This document shows positions 1 through 7,308 of a stretch of 64,000 nucleotides of DNA, piece after piece; position 1 is the first letter of the stretch, and each line of letters begins with the position of its first letter. The stretch is from Paenibacillus phyllosphaerae. Its GTDB lineage: Bacteria; Bacillota; Bacilli; Paenibacillales; Paenibacillaceae. Position numbers and translations under genes: made by a program. The notes under the pieces were generated by a model. That model did not search any database, had not been told where the DNA came from, and saw only the letters and a list, made by a program, of their open reading frames with translations. The stretch spans positions 806,001 through 870,000 of the forward strand of contig NZ_JACHXK010000001.1 of assembly GCF_014192105.1 (NCBI RefSeq). Direction: 5' to 3'.

Positions 1-444
1 AGCCGAGCAAATCGTATATTGAAGGCGCGTCGCGCCAAGATGATGAAAGAATCTGCGGTCGAGCCCTTCCGTGCCAAGCATCCCCATATTCCCGTAGAAG
101 GAATACGGCATAATCGAATCCGCGCCTTCATCGGCGATCAGCCGCTTCCACTTCGACGTGATCGTCTCGACGGCTTCCTCCCAGCTAATTCGTTCGAAGA
201 GCCCTTCGCCCTTCCGGCCGATCCGCTTCATCGGATACTCCAGCCGTTTCGGGTCATACAGCCGCTCGGCCATATTCCGAACCTTGTTGCATATCTTGCC
301 TTGCGTTACCGGGTGCGAAGGATCCCCTTCCACCTTAACGATTCTTCCCGCTTCTTTATGAATGAGCAGCCCGCATTGGTCCGGGCAATCGAGTGAGCAG
401 ACCGATGGGAATACCCCAGTCTGTTCATCCACAAATCGTGTCAT
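1..444 (-). CDS. Molybdopterin oxidoreductase, N-terminal part (runs off the left edge)
   Basis: The reverse strand reads open from an ATG at 444 to the window edge, giving 148 residues. Four cysteines (C16, C20, C24, C52) form the C-x3-C-x3-C-x27-C cluster motif that binds a 4Fe-4S centre at the start of bis-MGD molybdopterin oxidoreductases. It is followed by the family's EGDPSHPVTQGKICNK segment. An AAAGGAAAG ribosome site lies 7 bases before the ATG. The enzyme class moves electrons from a small substrate (formate, oxyanion, sulfur compound and others) to a carrier; the substrate cannot be told from this fragment. No twin-arginine signal is seen, so a cytoplasmic enzyme is likely. The rest lies outside the window. 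Confidence 0.9.
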   Translation of the reverse strand, partial: MTRFVDEQTGVFPSVCSLDCPDQCGLLIHKEAGRIVKVEGDPSHPVTQGKICNKVRNMAERLYDPKRLEYPMKRIGRKGEGLFERISWEEAVETITSKWKRLIADEGADSIMPYSFYGNMGMLGTEGLDRRFFHHLGATRLQYTICSA

Positions 445-598
445 GGGCCGTCTTTCCTTTCTGCTCGTAACTAATGAAAAATGCCGTGATGCTATCATAC
501 CACGACAGCGCAAGCGTGGGTGATCCCTCCTGTGAAACTCGCATTAATTTTCATCCCTGCGATGAAAGCTCATAATTACCCTTCGTCGATATGAAAAA

Positions 599-645
599 GA
601 CCCCTCCCGACATCTCCAATGAAGATGTTAGGCGAGGTCCTCTCC
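599..645 (-). terminator. Terminator of the cstR operon
   Basis: Just after the cstR stop the reverse strand folds GACCTCGCCTAACATCT against AGATGTCGGGAGGGGTC with a short loop, followed by TTTTTC. This is a typical intrinsic terminator with a few mismatched or wobble pairs. Confidence 0.8.
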
Positions 646-651
646 TGGCCG

Positions 652-912
652 CTAACGGCTCTTGACCAGCAAATCTACGGCTTGCTTAATGACCGCATCG
701 GGCGACCGGCCCTCGGCTAGTTCTTCCTGAATGCAATGTTCCAGATTGGCGCCGATGACGGTACCGATCGTCTTGTCCACCGCCGTACGGATCGCCGACA
801 GCTGGGTGACGATATCGCGGCAGTCCTTGCCTTCCTCCAGCATAGCCAGCACGCCGCGCACCTGGCCCTCGATTCGTTTCAGCCGATTCTTCGTTGCGTT
901 ATCGTATTCCAA
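652..912 (-). CDS. cstR: CstR-type persulfide-sensing repressor (CsoR/FrmR family)
   Basis: An 86-residue all-helical DUF156 (CsoR/FrmR) protein. It has cysteines at positions 31 (GKDCRD) and 60 (NLEHC), the pair used by Staphylococcus CstR to form di- or trisulfide crosslinks with persulfides. The residue four before the second cysteine is Asn56; copper-sensing CsoR has His there, which argues against copper sensing. It is the last gene of an operon with the sulfur-transfer fusion protein 15 bp upstream. Palindromes of the CsoR-family operator type lie over that operon's promoter, so it probably represses its own operon and releases on sulfide or persulfide. The sensing function is inferred from residues and context. 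Confidence 0.88.
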   Translation of the reverse strand: MEYDNATKNRLKRIEGQVRGVLAMLEEGKDCRDIVTQLSAIRTAVDKTIGTVIGANLEHCIQEELAEGRSPDAVIKQAVDLLVKSR

Positions 913-927
913 GCCCGTTCACTCCTA

Positions 928-3414
928 TCAGATAAACAGGTTAACCCCTGCATCCTCCGCATCCCCGAGGTAGCTGGCCACGCCTGCATAATCGATGCCG
1001 TCGATCAATTCTTCTTTCTTAATGCCCATGATGTCCATGCTCATCGTGCATGCGACGATGTGGACGCCCGAGCGGATCGCCCCCGCCATCAGCGACTCGA
1101 GCGATTCCACGTTCTTGCTCTTCATCACGTAGCGGATCATGCGCGGACCAAGGCCGCCCATATTCATCTTCGACATCGGAAGCGCCTTCGTTCCCTTCGG
1201 CATCATCATCCCGAACATCCGCTCGATCGCGCTCTTCTTCACCGCGGGCCCGTCCGGCTTGCGCAGGATATTGAGCCCCCAGAAGGTGAAGAACATCGTT
1301 ACCTTCTTGCCCATGGCCGCAGCGCCGGACGCGATGATGAAGGACGCGATCGCCTTGTCCAGATCGCCGCTGAACACCACCATCGTCGTGCCTTCCTTCG
1401 CGGCGGCGTTGCCGGAAAGGGATGGCAGTTGCTGTCCTTTGCGCACGACCGCCGAAATGACGCCTCCCGCCGTATCGAGCGATTCCAGCGTATGACCGGA
1501 CTTCTCGCTCCATTTGGCAATATCCGCGGCAAAACCGAAGTCCGAAGCTTTCACTTCCAACAGATCGCCGTCGCTTAACGTATTCATCGTTTCATATACC
1601 TTCATAATAGGTCCTGGACACTGAAGTCCGCAAGCATCGACCGTGATTCGCACAGGTTCGGGAGTCGTCGCTTCCTGCGCGGCTGCTTGCTCATGCGTGG
1701 CTGCATGGACGGCAGACTGTACTGCCGAATTGGCAGCAGCCGGTGGAGGCGTTGGCTTGGCAGCTGTCCCGCCGAACATCGCCGCGTAGGTTTTGTAACC
1801 GCCGTCGACGTTGCGCACCTGATAGCCGTGCTGAGACAGTAATCTTGCTGCTACATATCCCCGTTGTCCCACTTGGCATGAAACCACGATCGGCGCGTCC
1901 TTCGGAATATCGTGCAGACGGCTGCGCAGGTCGTTCAGCGGAATATTCGTCGAGCCCGGGATAAAGCCCATCTCACGTTCGATCGGATCTCGGACGTCGA
2001 TGAGGAGGCCTCCCCCGTTCACATAGGCATCCACTTCGTGCCATTGCATCGTCGTAACCAATCCATCCAACACGTTCGAGGCGACATAGCCGAGCATGTT
2101 GACCGGATCCTTCGCCGACGAATACGGCGGTGCGTAGGCAAGCTCCAGATCAGCCAAATCATGGACCGTTAGTCCGCCGCGCATGGCTGTTGCGATGACG
2201 TCAATTCGTTTGTCCGCGCCATCGGCTCCGACCGCCTGCGCCCCCAGAATACGACCGGTCTCCGGTTCGAAGAGCAGCTTCATCGCGATCGGCGAAGCGC
2301 CCGGATAATAGCCGGCATGCGAGCTTGGGTGCGTATGAACCGCTTCGTACCGGACGCCGAGCTTGCGCAGCATTTTTTCGTTCGCGCCGGTCACAGCAGC
2401 CGTCAGATCGAATAGTTTCACAATCGCAGTCCCGTATGCTCCGGTGTAGGAGGATTTCAATCCGCTGATGTGGTCTGCCGCCAGACGGCCTTGCCGGTTC
2501 GCTTCCCAAGCAAGCGGAACGACAGTCTCCATGCCAAGCACCTTATGCATCACCTCGATCGCATCGCCGACCGCGTAGATGGAAGGATCGCTTGTCCGCA
2601 GATGCTCGTTCACGCGTATCGAGCCGCGTACGCCTTGCTCAAGTCCCGCCATCGCTGCCAGCTGGCTCTCGGGCTGCACGCCGATCGCCAGAACGATCAT
2701 ATCGGTCGCAAACTCACGCCCTGAAGCAAGCTTAACTAAGCTGCCGTTGTTGCGGATAGCTTCTACCGTCTCGCCTAATTCAAGCTCGATCCCTTTTAGC
2801 TCCATATGCCGTTCAACCGGACGCGTCATCTCTGGATCCAGCGCGCCGAGCACTTGCTCGTTACGGTCGATCAACGTGACAGCCACGCCAAGGTGCCGCA
2901 GATTCTCCGCCATCTCGACTCCAATGAAGCCGCCGCCCATAATCGTCGCATGCTTCGGATTGCGTTCCTGGACGAATGCCTTCATCCGGTCGGTATCGGC
3001 CATGTTGCGCAGCGTGAACAGGTTGTTCGCCTCCGCAATGCCCGGAAGATCCGGCACGATCGGTTTCGCCCCAGGCGACAGAATGAGCACGTCATAGCTA
3101 TATTCCACGACTTCACGCGTATCGAGCTGCTCAGTGCGGACGACCTTACGTTCCCGATCGATCGCCGTTACCTCCGTACGGATATGGACGTCGATGCCGA
3201 ACCGGTTCTTCATCGCCTGCGGTGTCTGCAGCAGCAGCCGCTCCCGCGACGTAATCGTATCCCCGATATAATAAGGCAGCCCGCAGTTGGCAAAAGAAAT
3301 ATGCCCGCCGCGCTCGAACATTCGAATTTCATCCTGCTCGTTCAGCCTTCGAAGTCTGGCAGCGGCGGAAGCCCCTCCTGCGACGCCTCCGACAATCACG
3401 ATTTTCCTTGTCAT
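928..3414 (-). CDS. CoA-disulfide reductase / rhodanese / TusA / DsrE four-domain fusion
   Basis: A protein of 828 residues with four sulfur-handling modules. Residues 1-450 are an FAD/NAD(P)H pyridine nucleotide-disulfide oxidoreductase of the CoA-disulfide reductase type, with a GGVAGGASAA dinucleotide fold and single active Cys44 (FANCGLPYY). Residues 455-550 are a rhodanese with Cys513 in CQVGQRG. A Pro/Ala-rich linker follows. Residues 588-662 are a TusA-like domain with Cys599 in the LQCPGP motif. Residues 677-828 are a DsrE/DsrF-like domain with Cys789. Such fusions are expected to reduce CoA persulfides or polysulfides and relay sulfane sulfur between cysteines in the cytoplasm. It is the first gene of the cstR operon and lies behind a doubly palindromic operator. 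Confidence 0.9.
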   Translation of the reverse strand: MTRKIVIVGGVAGGASAAARLRRLNEQDEIRMFERGGHISFANCGLPYYIGDTITSRERLLLQTPQAMKNRFGIDVHIRTEVTAIDRERKVVRTEQLDTREVVEYSYDVLILSPGAKPIVPDLPGIAEANNLFTLRNMADTDRMKAFVQERNPKHATIMGGGFIGVEMAENLRHLGVAVTLIDRNEQVLGALDPEMTRPVERHMELKGIELELGETVEAIRNNGSLVKLASGREFATDMIVLAIGVQPESQLAAMAGLEQGVRGSIRVNEHLRTSDPSIYAVGDAIEVMHKVLGMETVVPLAWEANRQGRLAADHISGLKSSYTGAYGTAIVKLFDLTAAVTGANEKMLRKLGVRYEAVHTHPSSHAGYYPGASPIAMKLLFEPETGRILGAQAVGADGADKRIDVIATAMRGGLTVHDLADLELAYAPPYSSAKDPVNMLGYVASNVLDGLVTTMQWHEVDAYVNGGGLLIDVRDPIEREMGFIPGSTNIPLNDLRSRLHDIPKDAPIVVSCQVGQRGYVAARLLSQHGYQVRNVDGGYKTYAAMFGGTAAKPTPPPAAANSAVQSAVHAATHEQAAAQEATTPEPVRITVDACGLQCPGPIMKVYETMNTLSDGDLLEVKASDFGFAADIAKWSEKSGHTLESLDTAGGVISAVVRKGQQLPSLSGNAAAKEGTTMVVFSGDLDKAIASFIIASGAAAMGKKVTMFFTFWGLNILRKPDGPAVKKSAIERMFGMMMPKGTKALPMSKMNMGGLGPRMIRYVMKSKNVESLESLMAGAIRSGVHIVACTMSMDIMGIKKEELIDGIDYAGVASYLGDAEDAGVNLFI

Positions 3415-3454
3415 CTATGATCCCTGCTTTCTGGTTTGTTTGTTGGTTGGTTTC

Positions 3455-3474
3455 GTATACCCCATGGGGTATAC
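3455..3474. promoter_or_regulatory. CstR/CsoR-type operator 1 (perfect 20-bp palindrome)
   Basis: GTATACCCCATGGGGTATAC is its own reverse complement. TACCCC...GGGGTA half-sites are the hallmark of CsoR/CstR family operators. It covers the -10 element and start region of the promoter read leftward into the sulfur fusion gene. Confidence 0.85.
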
Positions 3475-3501
3475 TATATACCCATGGGGGTATGTTGTCA
3501 A
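3473..3501 (-). promoter_or_regulatory. Sigma-A promoter of the sulfur operon
   Basis: On the reverse strand TTGACA (3496-3501) and TATAGT (3473-3478) are separated by exactly 17 bases. Operator 2 fills the spacer and operator 1 overlaps the -10, so a bound repressor would block polymerase directly. Confidence 0.82.
3477..3494. promoter_or_regulatory. CstR/CsoR-type operator 2
   Basis: TATACCCATGGGGGTATG is an imperfect second copy of the ACCC-ATG-GGGT palindrome, two bases from operator 1 and inside the promoter spacer. Tandem sites suggest cooperative binding of two tetramers; that is inference. Confidence 0.75.
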
Positions 3502-3503
3502 AC

Positions 3504-3537
3504 CAAAAAGGCTTGGGAGAGTTTACCTCCCAAGCCC
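3504..3537 (-). terminator. Terminator after the DoxX gene
   Basis: GCTTGGGAG and CTCCCAAGC form a stem of about ten pairs, with TTTTTGG following on the reverse strand. It separates the DoxX transcript from the sulfur operon promoter just downstream. Confidence 0.85.
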
Positions 3538-3572
3538 TACTTTACGCGTTGCGCGGTTGTTATTCGGTCCGC

Positions 3573-4115
3573 TTAGATGTGCGCCGTCTTCTTGGCGCCT
3601 TTAATCGTCATGCCGCCTTGCCCTGTCGTGCCGTCTCTGCGGATCAGTTTGCGAAGCAGCGGCAGCAGGTAATAGTCAACCCCGAAGCGTCCGGCATTCG
3701 CGCCTGCCATCATTACGATCCCGCCCAGCAGGATGAGCCATGGGTTCGTGCTTACGGTTCCGGCGAAGAGGAACATGAAGTTCATGAAGAGACCGAAGAA
3801 TGCGGCTGTCGCTGTCAATGCACCGAGTATGAGACCAAGGCCGACAAGGAATTCACCGAGCGGGATGAGTACATTGAACAATTTCACATTCGGCAATGCA
3901 ACATGTTCGAGGAAACGCGTAAAGGTCGGATAGACCAATTCGCCAGTCGCTTTGTCCGCAATCGGATTGCCGATCGCCCCTTTCATGAAGCCTGCCGCGT
4001 CAAACCCGTCTTTCAGCTTGTGGAAGCCTGCGTTCAGCCATTGCCAGCCGACATAAACCCGAAGAACCAACATAAGTCCTGCGACGTAAACATTTTTCCG
4101 TAAGAATTCCATCAT
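3573..4115 (-). CDS. DoxX family membrane protein
   Basis: A 180-residue membrane protein with an N-terminal hydrophobic helix (GLMLVLRVYVGWQWLNAGFHKL, the DoxX signature region) and three more hydrophobic segments after residue 80. DoxX/DoxD proteins include the small subunit of thiosulfate:quinone oxidoreductase; many others are uncharacterised quinone-linked membrane proteins. Position directly before the persulfide operon suggests a role in oxidation of reduced sulfur at the membrane, which is inference. A GAGGAG ribosome site precedes the ATG at 4115. It has its own terminator and an upstream Fnr-type box correctly spaced from a -10 element, so it is likely induced by low oxygen. Confidence 0.85.
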   Translation of the reverse strand: MMEFLRKNVYVAGLMLVLRVYVGWQWLNAGFHKLKDGFDAAGFMKGAIGNPIADKATGELVYPTFTRFLEHVALPNVKLFNVLIPLGEFLVGLGLILGALTATAAFFGLFMNFMFLFAGTVSTNPWLILLGGIVMMAGANAGRFGVDYYLLPLLRKLIRRDGTTGQGGMTIKGAKKTAHI

Positions 4116-4187
4116 CTTGACTCACTCCTCAATATAGGTAGTTGTTAAATGCGTTGTGGTCGTATATAAGTGGATTGCGCTTAAGTT

Positions 4188-4203
4188 AGTGAATATTTTC
4201 ACA
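4188..4203. promoter_or_regulatory. Possible second Fnr/Crp-type box
   Basis: AGTGA-ATATTT-TCACA differs from the TGTGA-N6-TCACA consensus by one base. It lies 73 bases before the DoxX start. Its distance to the nearest -10-like TATATA (4173-4178) is too short for a standard activator site, so it may repress or be a chance match. Confidence 0.45.
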
Positions 4204-4318
4204 TTCTCATATGCAGTGAGTGGCTGCTGTTTCTTGAGATGGAGGTTCGGGATCGCTTCATAACGCGAACACTTCCTTTCCTGCTTGCTGCTTGTTGCTT
4301 GTTCTTCCTTACACCTTT

Positions 4319-4361
4319 ACTATAAGCCATCCGTTGCACGCTGCATGTGAAAAAAATCACA
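4319..4361 (-). promoter_or_regulatory. Fnr-type box with matching -10 element, reading toward doxX
   Basis: TGTGAAAAAAATCACA (4346-4361) is a perfect TGTGA-N6-TCACA palindrome, the site recognised by Bacillus Fnr and other Crp-family regulators. On the reverse strand TATAGT (4319-4324) is centred 32 bases from the palindrome centre, which places the box near -41.5, the usual position for activation. No Fnr gene is in the window, so the identity of the regulator is inferred. Confidence 0.7.
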
Positions 4362-4459
4362 GATGAAAGTTATTTTATTCGCTTCCTACAGCCACCGCAT
4401 AATTTGCCGCTACAGATTCATCCTATGTGGGTAAGCGTTGGCGTAAGGAGGTTATTCCA

Positions 4460-4576
4460 ATGAGTGAAAGCTTGGTTCACCTGTACTATATTATCGTGCT
4501 CGGCGCGTTGCTGGCGCTCGGGATCGGCGGCATGGCTTGGTTTGTGTATCATAAGAGGAAGAGGAGAGCTAGGTAG
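4460..4576 (+). CDS. 38-residue single-span membrane protein
   Basis: A strong TAAGGAGG site sits nine bases before the ATG. The 38-residue product has a short N-terminus, one hydrophobic helix (about residues 10-30) and a basic tail KRKRRAR, which predicts an outside N-terminus and inside C-terminus. It is divergent from the DoxX gene across a region with Fnr-type boxes. I do not recognise the family. The excellent ribosome site and membrane-protein composition support a real gene; its role is unknown. Confidence 0.6.
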   Translation: MSESLVHLYYIIVLGALLALGIGGMAWFVYHKRKRRAR

Positions 4577-4599
4577 CCCTCCCCTTTGACCCCACCGTT

Positions 4600-5045
4600 G
4601 GGAGAACAAGGGCTGCGCCCTTATGACCCAGCTTTGTTAGCCTCGCCCCTTCCCCCTCCATTGGGGGAACCAAAGGGCCATCGCCCTCTGGACACCGATA
4701 ATAAGCGTGACACGTGACGCGGCCGTCGTTGATCTGTCCTTTCGGGCTTGGCCCGCTTTTGTTCTAGGAGCAATTCGCACGTCCCATGGACATGCGGATT
4801 GCTCCTAGAACAAAGCTCTGGTGCGAGCTTCGTTCGCGGCTTTGATGCCTTGGGGTGGGGGCTTGGTGGGATAGTCGGATTTGCCTGGCAGCGAGCTGAC
4901 TCTCGCTTGACGTCCACTGCGTGGACACGCTGACTTTTAACTTCTTTGTTGTGGGGACCTGCTTGGCTACGGATTGGCGGCACAGCGAGCGGACCCTCGC
5001 TTGACGTCCACTGCGTGGACACGCTGACTTCTTTAACTGCATATA
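4600..5045. repeat. Dispersed noncoding repeat, copy 1, with a 26-bp variable hairpin
   Basis: This stretch without a convincing gene matches 52560-52920 in the same order: a C-rich block (CCTTCCCCCTCC), a block with CGTGACACG-GACGCGGCCGTC and GTCCTTTCG, a hairpin, a GATGCCTTG block, and CTCGCTTGACGTCCACT-GTGGACACGCT, which occurs twice here (about 4900 and 4998). The hairpin at 4759-4813 pairs 26 bases with two wobble positions around a CAT loop. Open frames across it have no ribosome site and no recognisable domain. Confidence 0.75.
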
Positions 5046-5064
5046 CTGCAGCTGGACTGCAGCT

Positions 5065-5097
5065 CAAAATGCCCTTCCGCCGAGGAAGGGCATTTTG
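5065..5097 (-). terminator. Terminator of the vanW-like operon
   Basis: CAAAATGCCCTTCC and GGAAGGGCATTTTG form a 14-bp stem with a five-base loop right after the stop codon; the U-rich stretch is part of the stem. Confidence 0.7.
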
Positions 5098-5102
5098 CTT
5101 GC

Positions 5103-6047
5103 CTAATGCGCTTGCGCGGGTTTCTTTTTCACTGCCGCTGGGACTTCTTCCGGCAGTTCTTCGTTCATGCCCGGGACGTTGCGCGGTTTGTATTCCATCT
5201 CCTCCGAGGAGAATAGACCGACCGACATCGTGCCGTGGCGCGCGTAAGCCCGGATGAGGACCGGCTGGTTGTACTGGTTGCGGAACGTGAAGTCCGGGCC
5301 GTCCCAGCTGACCGTGGCGTCGCGGCCGGAACGGACATACGGCACGCTGCGGCTGTGGGAATACCGCTCGATGATATGCAGGCCGGCACGATCTGTCGCG
5401 TTGAACAGCGTCGAGGACACTTGGCAGATCCCGCCGCCGATGCCTTCAGACAGTTCGCCCCGGACGATAACCGGCGCCTCCTTGTAGCCGCCGGCTTTCG
5501 TGCGTCTGCCCACCACTTTGTTGAAGGAGAACCGCTCGCCGGGGAACACGACCGTGTTATTGATCGCGCTGGCCGCCAAGGCGATATTGTGGGCGCGGTT
5601 CGTATTCCTTGAATTGTAATAGGTTACGTAATAAGCAATCGGTCTCTGCCGAATGCTAGCCAGCAATTCGCGGTCTACCCTGGCCAGAACCGGCTTCATC
5701 GGCAGGTCGATCGTCATTGGCCCCGTGCCATGAAAGTAGCCGTAGAACTGCTCCAAGAATTTCAGTTGATCCAGCTGTCTGCCCGGCTTCTCCGGCACGA
5801 TGCCGCCGCTGGGACCGATGAACGCGTTCTTGGCCGGCTCCAGCGTCTGCTTGCGTATGCGGGCCGCCAACTGATCGAATTTATCGAGATCGACCATCGT
5901 AATTCCCGGCAAGGCATAATCCATCCGGTTCACCGATAACGTGCTTCCTTCCCCCAGCGTGACCGTCAGATGGTCCGAAGACTGTTCAGCCTGCAGACCA
6001 GACGGCTGCGTCACGGCCAGCAGAACCGCCAGCCATATTGCTTTCAT
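5103..6047 (-). CDS. VanW family exported protein
   Basis: About 314 residues with an N-terminal signal sequence (MKAIWLAVLLAVTQPSGLQA). The C-terminal half is a VanW domain: GERFSFNKVVG, GGGICQVSSTLFNA and a YSHSRSVPYV segment are its conserved blocks. VanW proteins occur near vancomycin resistance genes and widely in Bacillota as cell-wall-associated proteins; the biochemical function is not known. A longer frame starts at GTG 6062, but the sequence GAGGTGGAG just before the ATG at 6047 is an obvious ribosome site, so I take the ATG. It lies 30 bases after another exported protein gene, probably in one operon. Confidence 0.85.
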   Translation of the reverse strand: MKAIWLAVLLAVTQPSGLQAEQSSDHLTVTLGEGSTLSVNRMDYALPGITMVDLDKFDQLAARIRKQTLEPAKNAFIGPSGGIVPEKPGRQLDQLKFLEQFYGYFHGTGPMTIDLPMKPVLARVDRELLASIRQRPIAYYVTYYNSRNTNRAHNIALAASAINNTVVFPGERFSFNKVVGRRTKAGGYKEAPVIVRGELSEGIGGGICQVSSTLFNATDRAGLHIIERYSHSRSVPYVRSGRDATVSWDGPDFTFRNQYNQPVLIRAYARHGTMSVGLFSSEEMEYKPRNVPGMNEELPEEVPAAVKKKPAQAH

Positions 6048-6077
6048 TGCGCTCCACCTCACATTCCACGATTGCCG

Positions 6078-7175
6078 TCATTTCGATTCGACCGCTTCGA
6101 TTTTCCAAGGCTGCCAAGGCCCGCTTCTCCGCAATTGAAAGACGAAGGTTCGTTCTTCCTTGCGCTTCTCCAACCGATAGACCACAGCCCGAGCCTCTAT
6201 GTTCCGCACCAGCATGCCGTCGTCCGCTTCGTCGGGAAGATCGGTTACGCGCTTAATGGCGGTAATCTGCCCAAGCTCGGCCAAGGCAGCTTGAAGGCCG
6301 GGATGGTTCCGGACTTGGAACAGCGCGCTCATTACTTCCGGATCCTGCTGGTTAATGGCGATGAAAAAGAGCGCTATCACGTTGGCCGCCGACGAACGGT
6401 CCGCGTAACGGTACAGCTCGCCCGCCGCTTTATGCACCATCGTCTGATGGTCGGGATCGACGGTCGCCGTTTTGTGCGTGCTGCTGCCCAAAAAATGAAT
6501 GCAGAAGTGCCCGTCAAAATCATTGTCCGGAATCCCGTCCCCGCCGTGAGGCATGCCATGCATCGAGGCCGCTATCGTATGACCGTCCTTCTCGACGACA
6601 ATGGCTCTGCGTTTCCATGTCCATTTGCCCGAATAAATCTGCTTCATAATTCGCGTATCCTGCTTCGTCAAAGGCTGCACGTCCGCATGTGTGCTGCCCG
6701 CGCGACGCTGCACGTGAAAGCGGAGCCCCGTCTCGAGATCGTGCACGGTGAACCGGGACTTCATCGTCAGCACTTGCTTGGCCTGCGGCCAGGTCAGCAG
6801 CTCGCCATAGTGAACGGAGCGCAACCAGGCCATATAGCCCCTTAGCATACGCCGATAGTCTGCAGGAAGCGTAATGAGCGTGCCTTGCTGCGCATCGTAG
6901 AGCTGATAGTCTCCGTTAACGGCATACCGATGTTCACCCTGCAACACAACCATATCCGTGACAGGCGGACCGCTGCCTTTCGTCTCAGCTGCATGCTCGA
7001 ACGCCTTTTTCCAATCGGCGGATGGCAATGGCAGCTCAGTCGCAGGCACCGCTTTGGGCGATGTTTGAATGCTAATGCGTATCGGTTCGGCTGAACCTGA
7101 AGCGGCCGCAACATTGAGCAGAACACTAACTGCCGACAGTGCGCAGCACATGACGATTCTGATGATCGCAGCCAT
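6078..7175 (-). CDS. Conserved exported protein of unknown function with HGMPHGG...GHFCIHF motif
   Basis: A product of 365 residues starting at the ATG at 7175, behind an AAGGAGGAGG ribosome site; the frame's longer start at 7223 has no such site. It begins with a signal peptide ending near AAASGSAEP. Near the middle is a motif with histidines, aspartates and a cysteine (MHGMPHGGDGIPDNDFDGHFCIHF, split over about 25 residues) that looks like a metal or catalytic site. The CIHF piece recalls the SHGCIR motif of L,D-transpeptidases, but the fold cannot be confirmed by eye. It is followed by the VanW-like gene, which hints at a cell-wall role. Confidence 0.7.
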   Translation of the reverse strand: MAAIIRIVMCCALSAVSVLLNVAAASGSAEPIRISIQTSPKAVPATELPLPSADWKKAFEHAAETKGSGPPVTDMVVLQGEHRYAVNGDYQLYDAQQGTLITLPADYRRMLRGYMAWLRSVHYGELLTWPQAKQVLTMKSRFTVHDLETGLRFHVQRRAGSTHADVQPLTKQDTRIMKQIYSGKWTWKRRAIVVEKDGHTIAASMHGMPHGGDGIPDNDFDGHFCIHFLGSSTHKTATVDPDHQTMVHKAAGELYRYADRSSAANVIALFFIAINQQDPEVMSALFQVRNHPGLQAALAELGQITAIKRVTDLPDEADDGMLVRNIEARAVVYRLEKRKEERTFVFQLRRSGPWQPWKIEAVESK

Positions 7176-7308
7176 AATCTTCCCCTCCTCCTTGATAATT
7201 TGACTAGGAAAGGGGCGATCCATTCCGTGAAATTTTTCCCAAGTCCGTATTCTTCCAACTGCTGAATATACTGCTTAGTAGCACGTCGATCATGAAGGAG
7301 GAGAGGAG

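Noticed and set aside
19-396. Forward-strand frame of 125 codons at the left edge
   Set aside because: It is the shadow of the molybdopterin oxidoreductase gene, whose reverse frame is open to the edge and carries the 4Fe-4S motif.
4230-4290. 20-codon frame in the doxX leader on the reverse strand
   Set aside because: The ribosome site is moderate and the peptide has no feature; it could be a leader peptide but the evidence is too thin.
4621-5067. Open frame of 148 codons on the reverse strand over the dispersed repeat
   Set aside because: No ribosome site and no domain, and the sequence is a noncoding repeat also found at 52560-52920; the frame is a by-product of its GC-rich composition.
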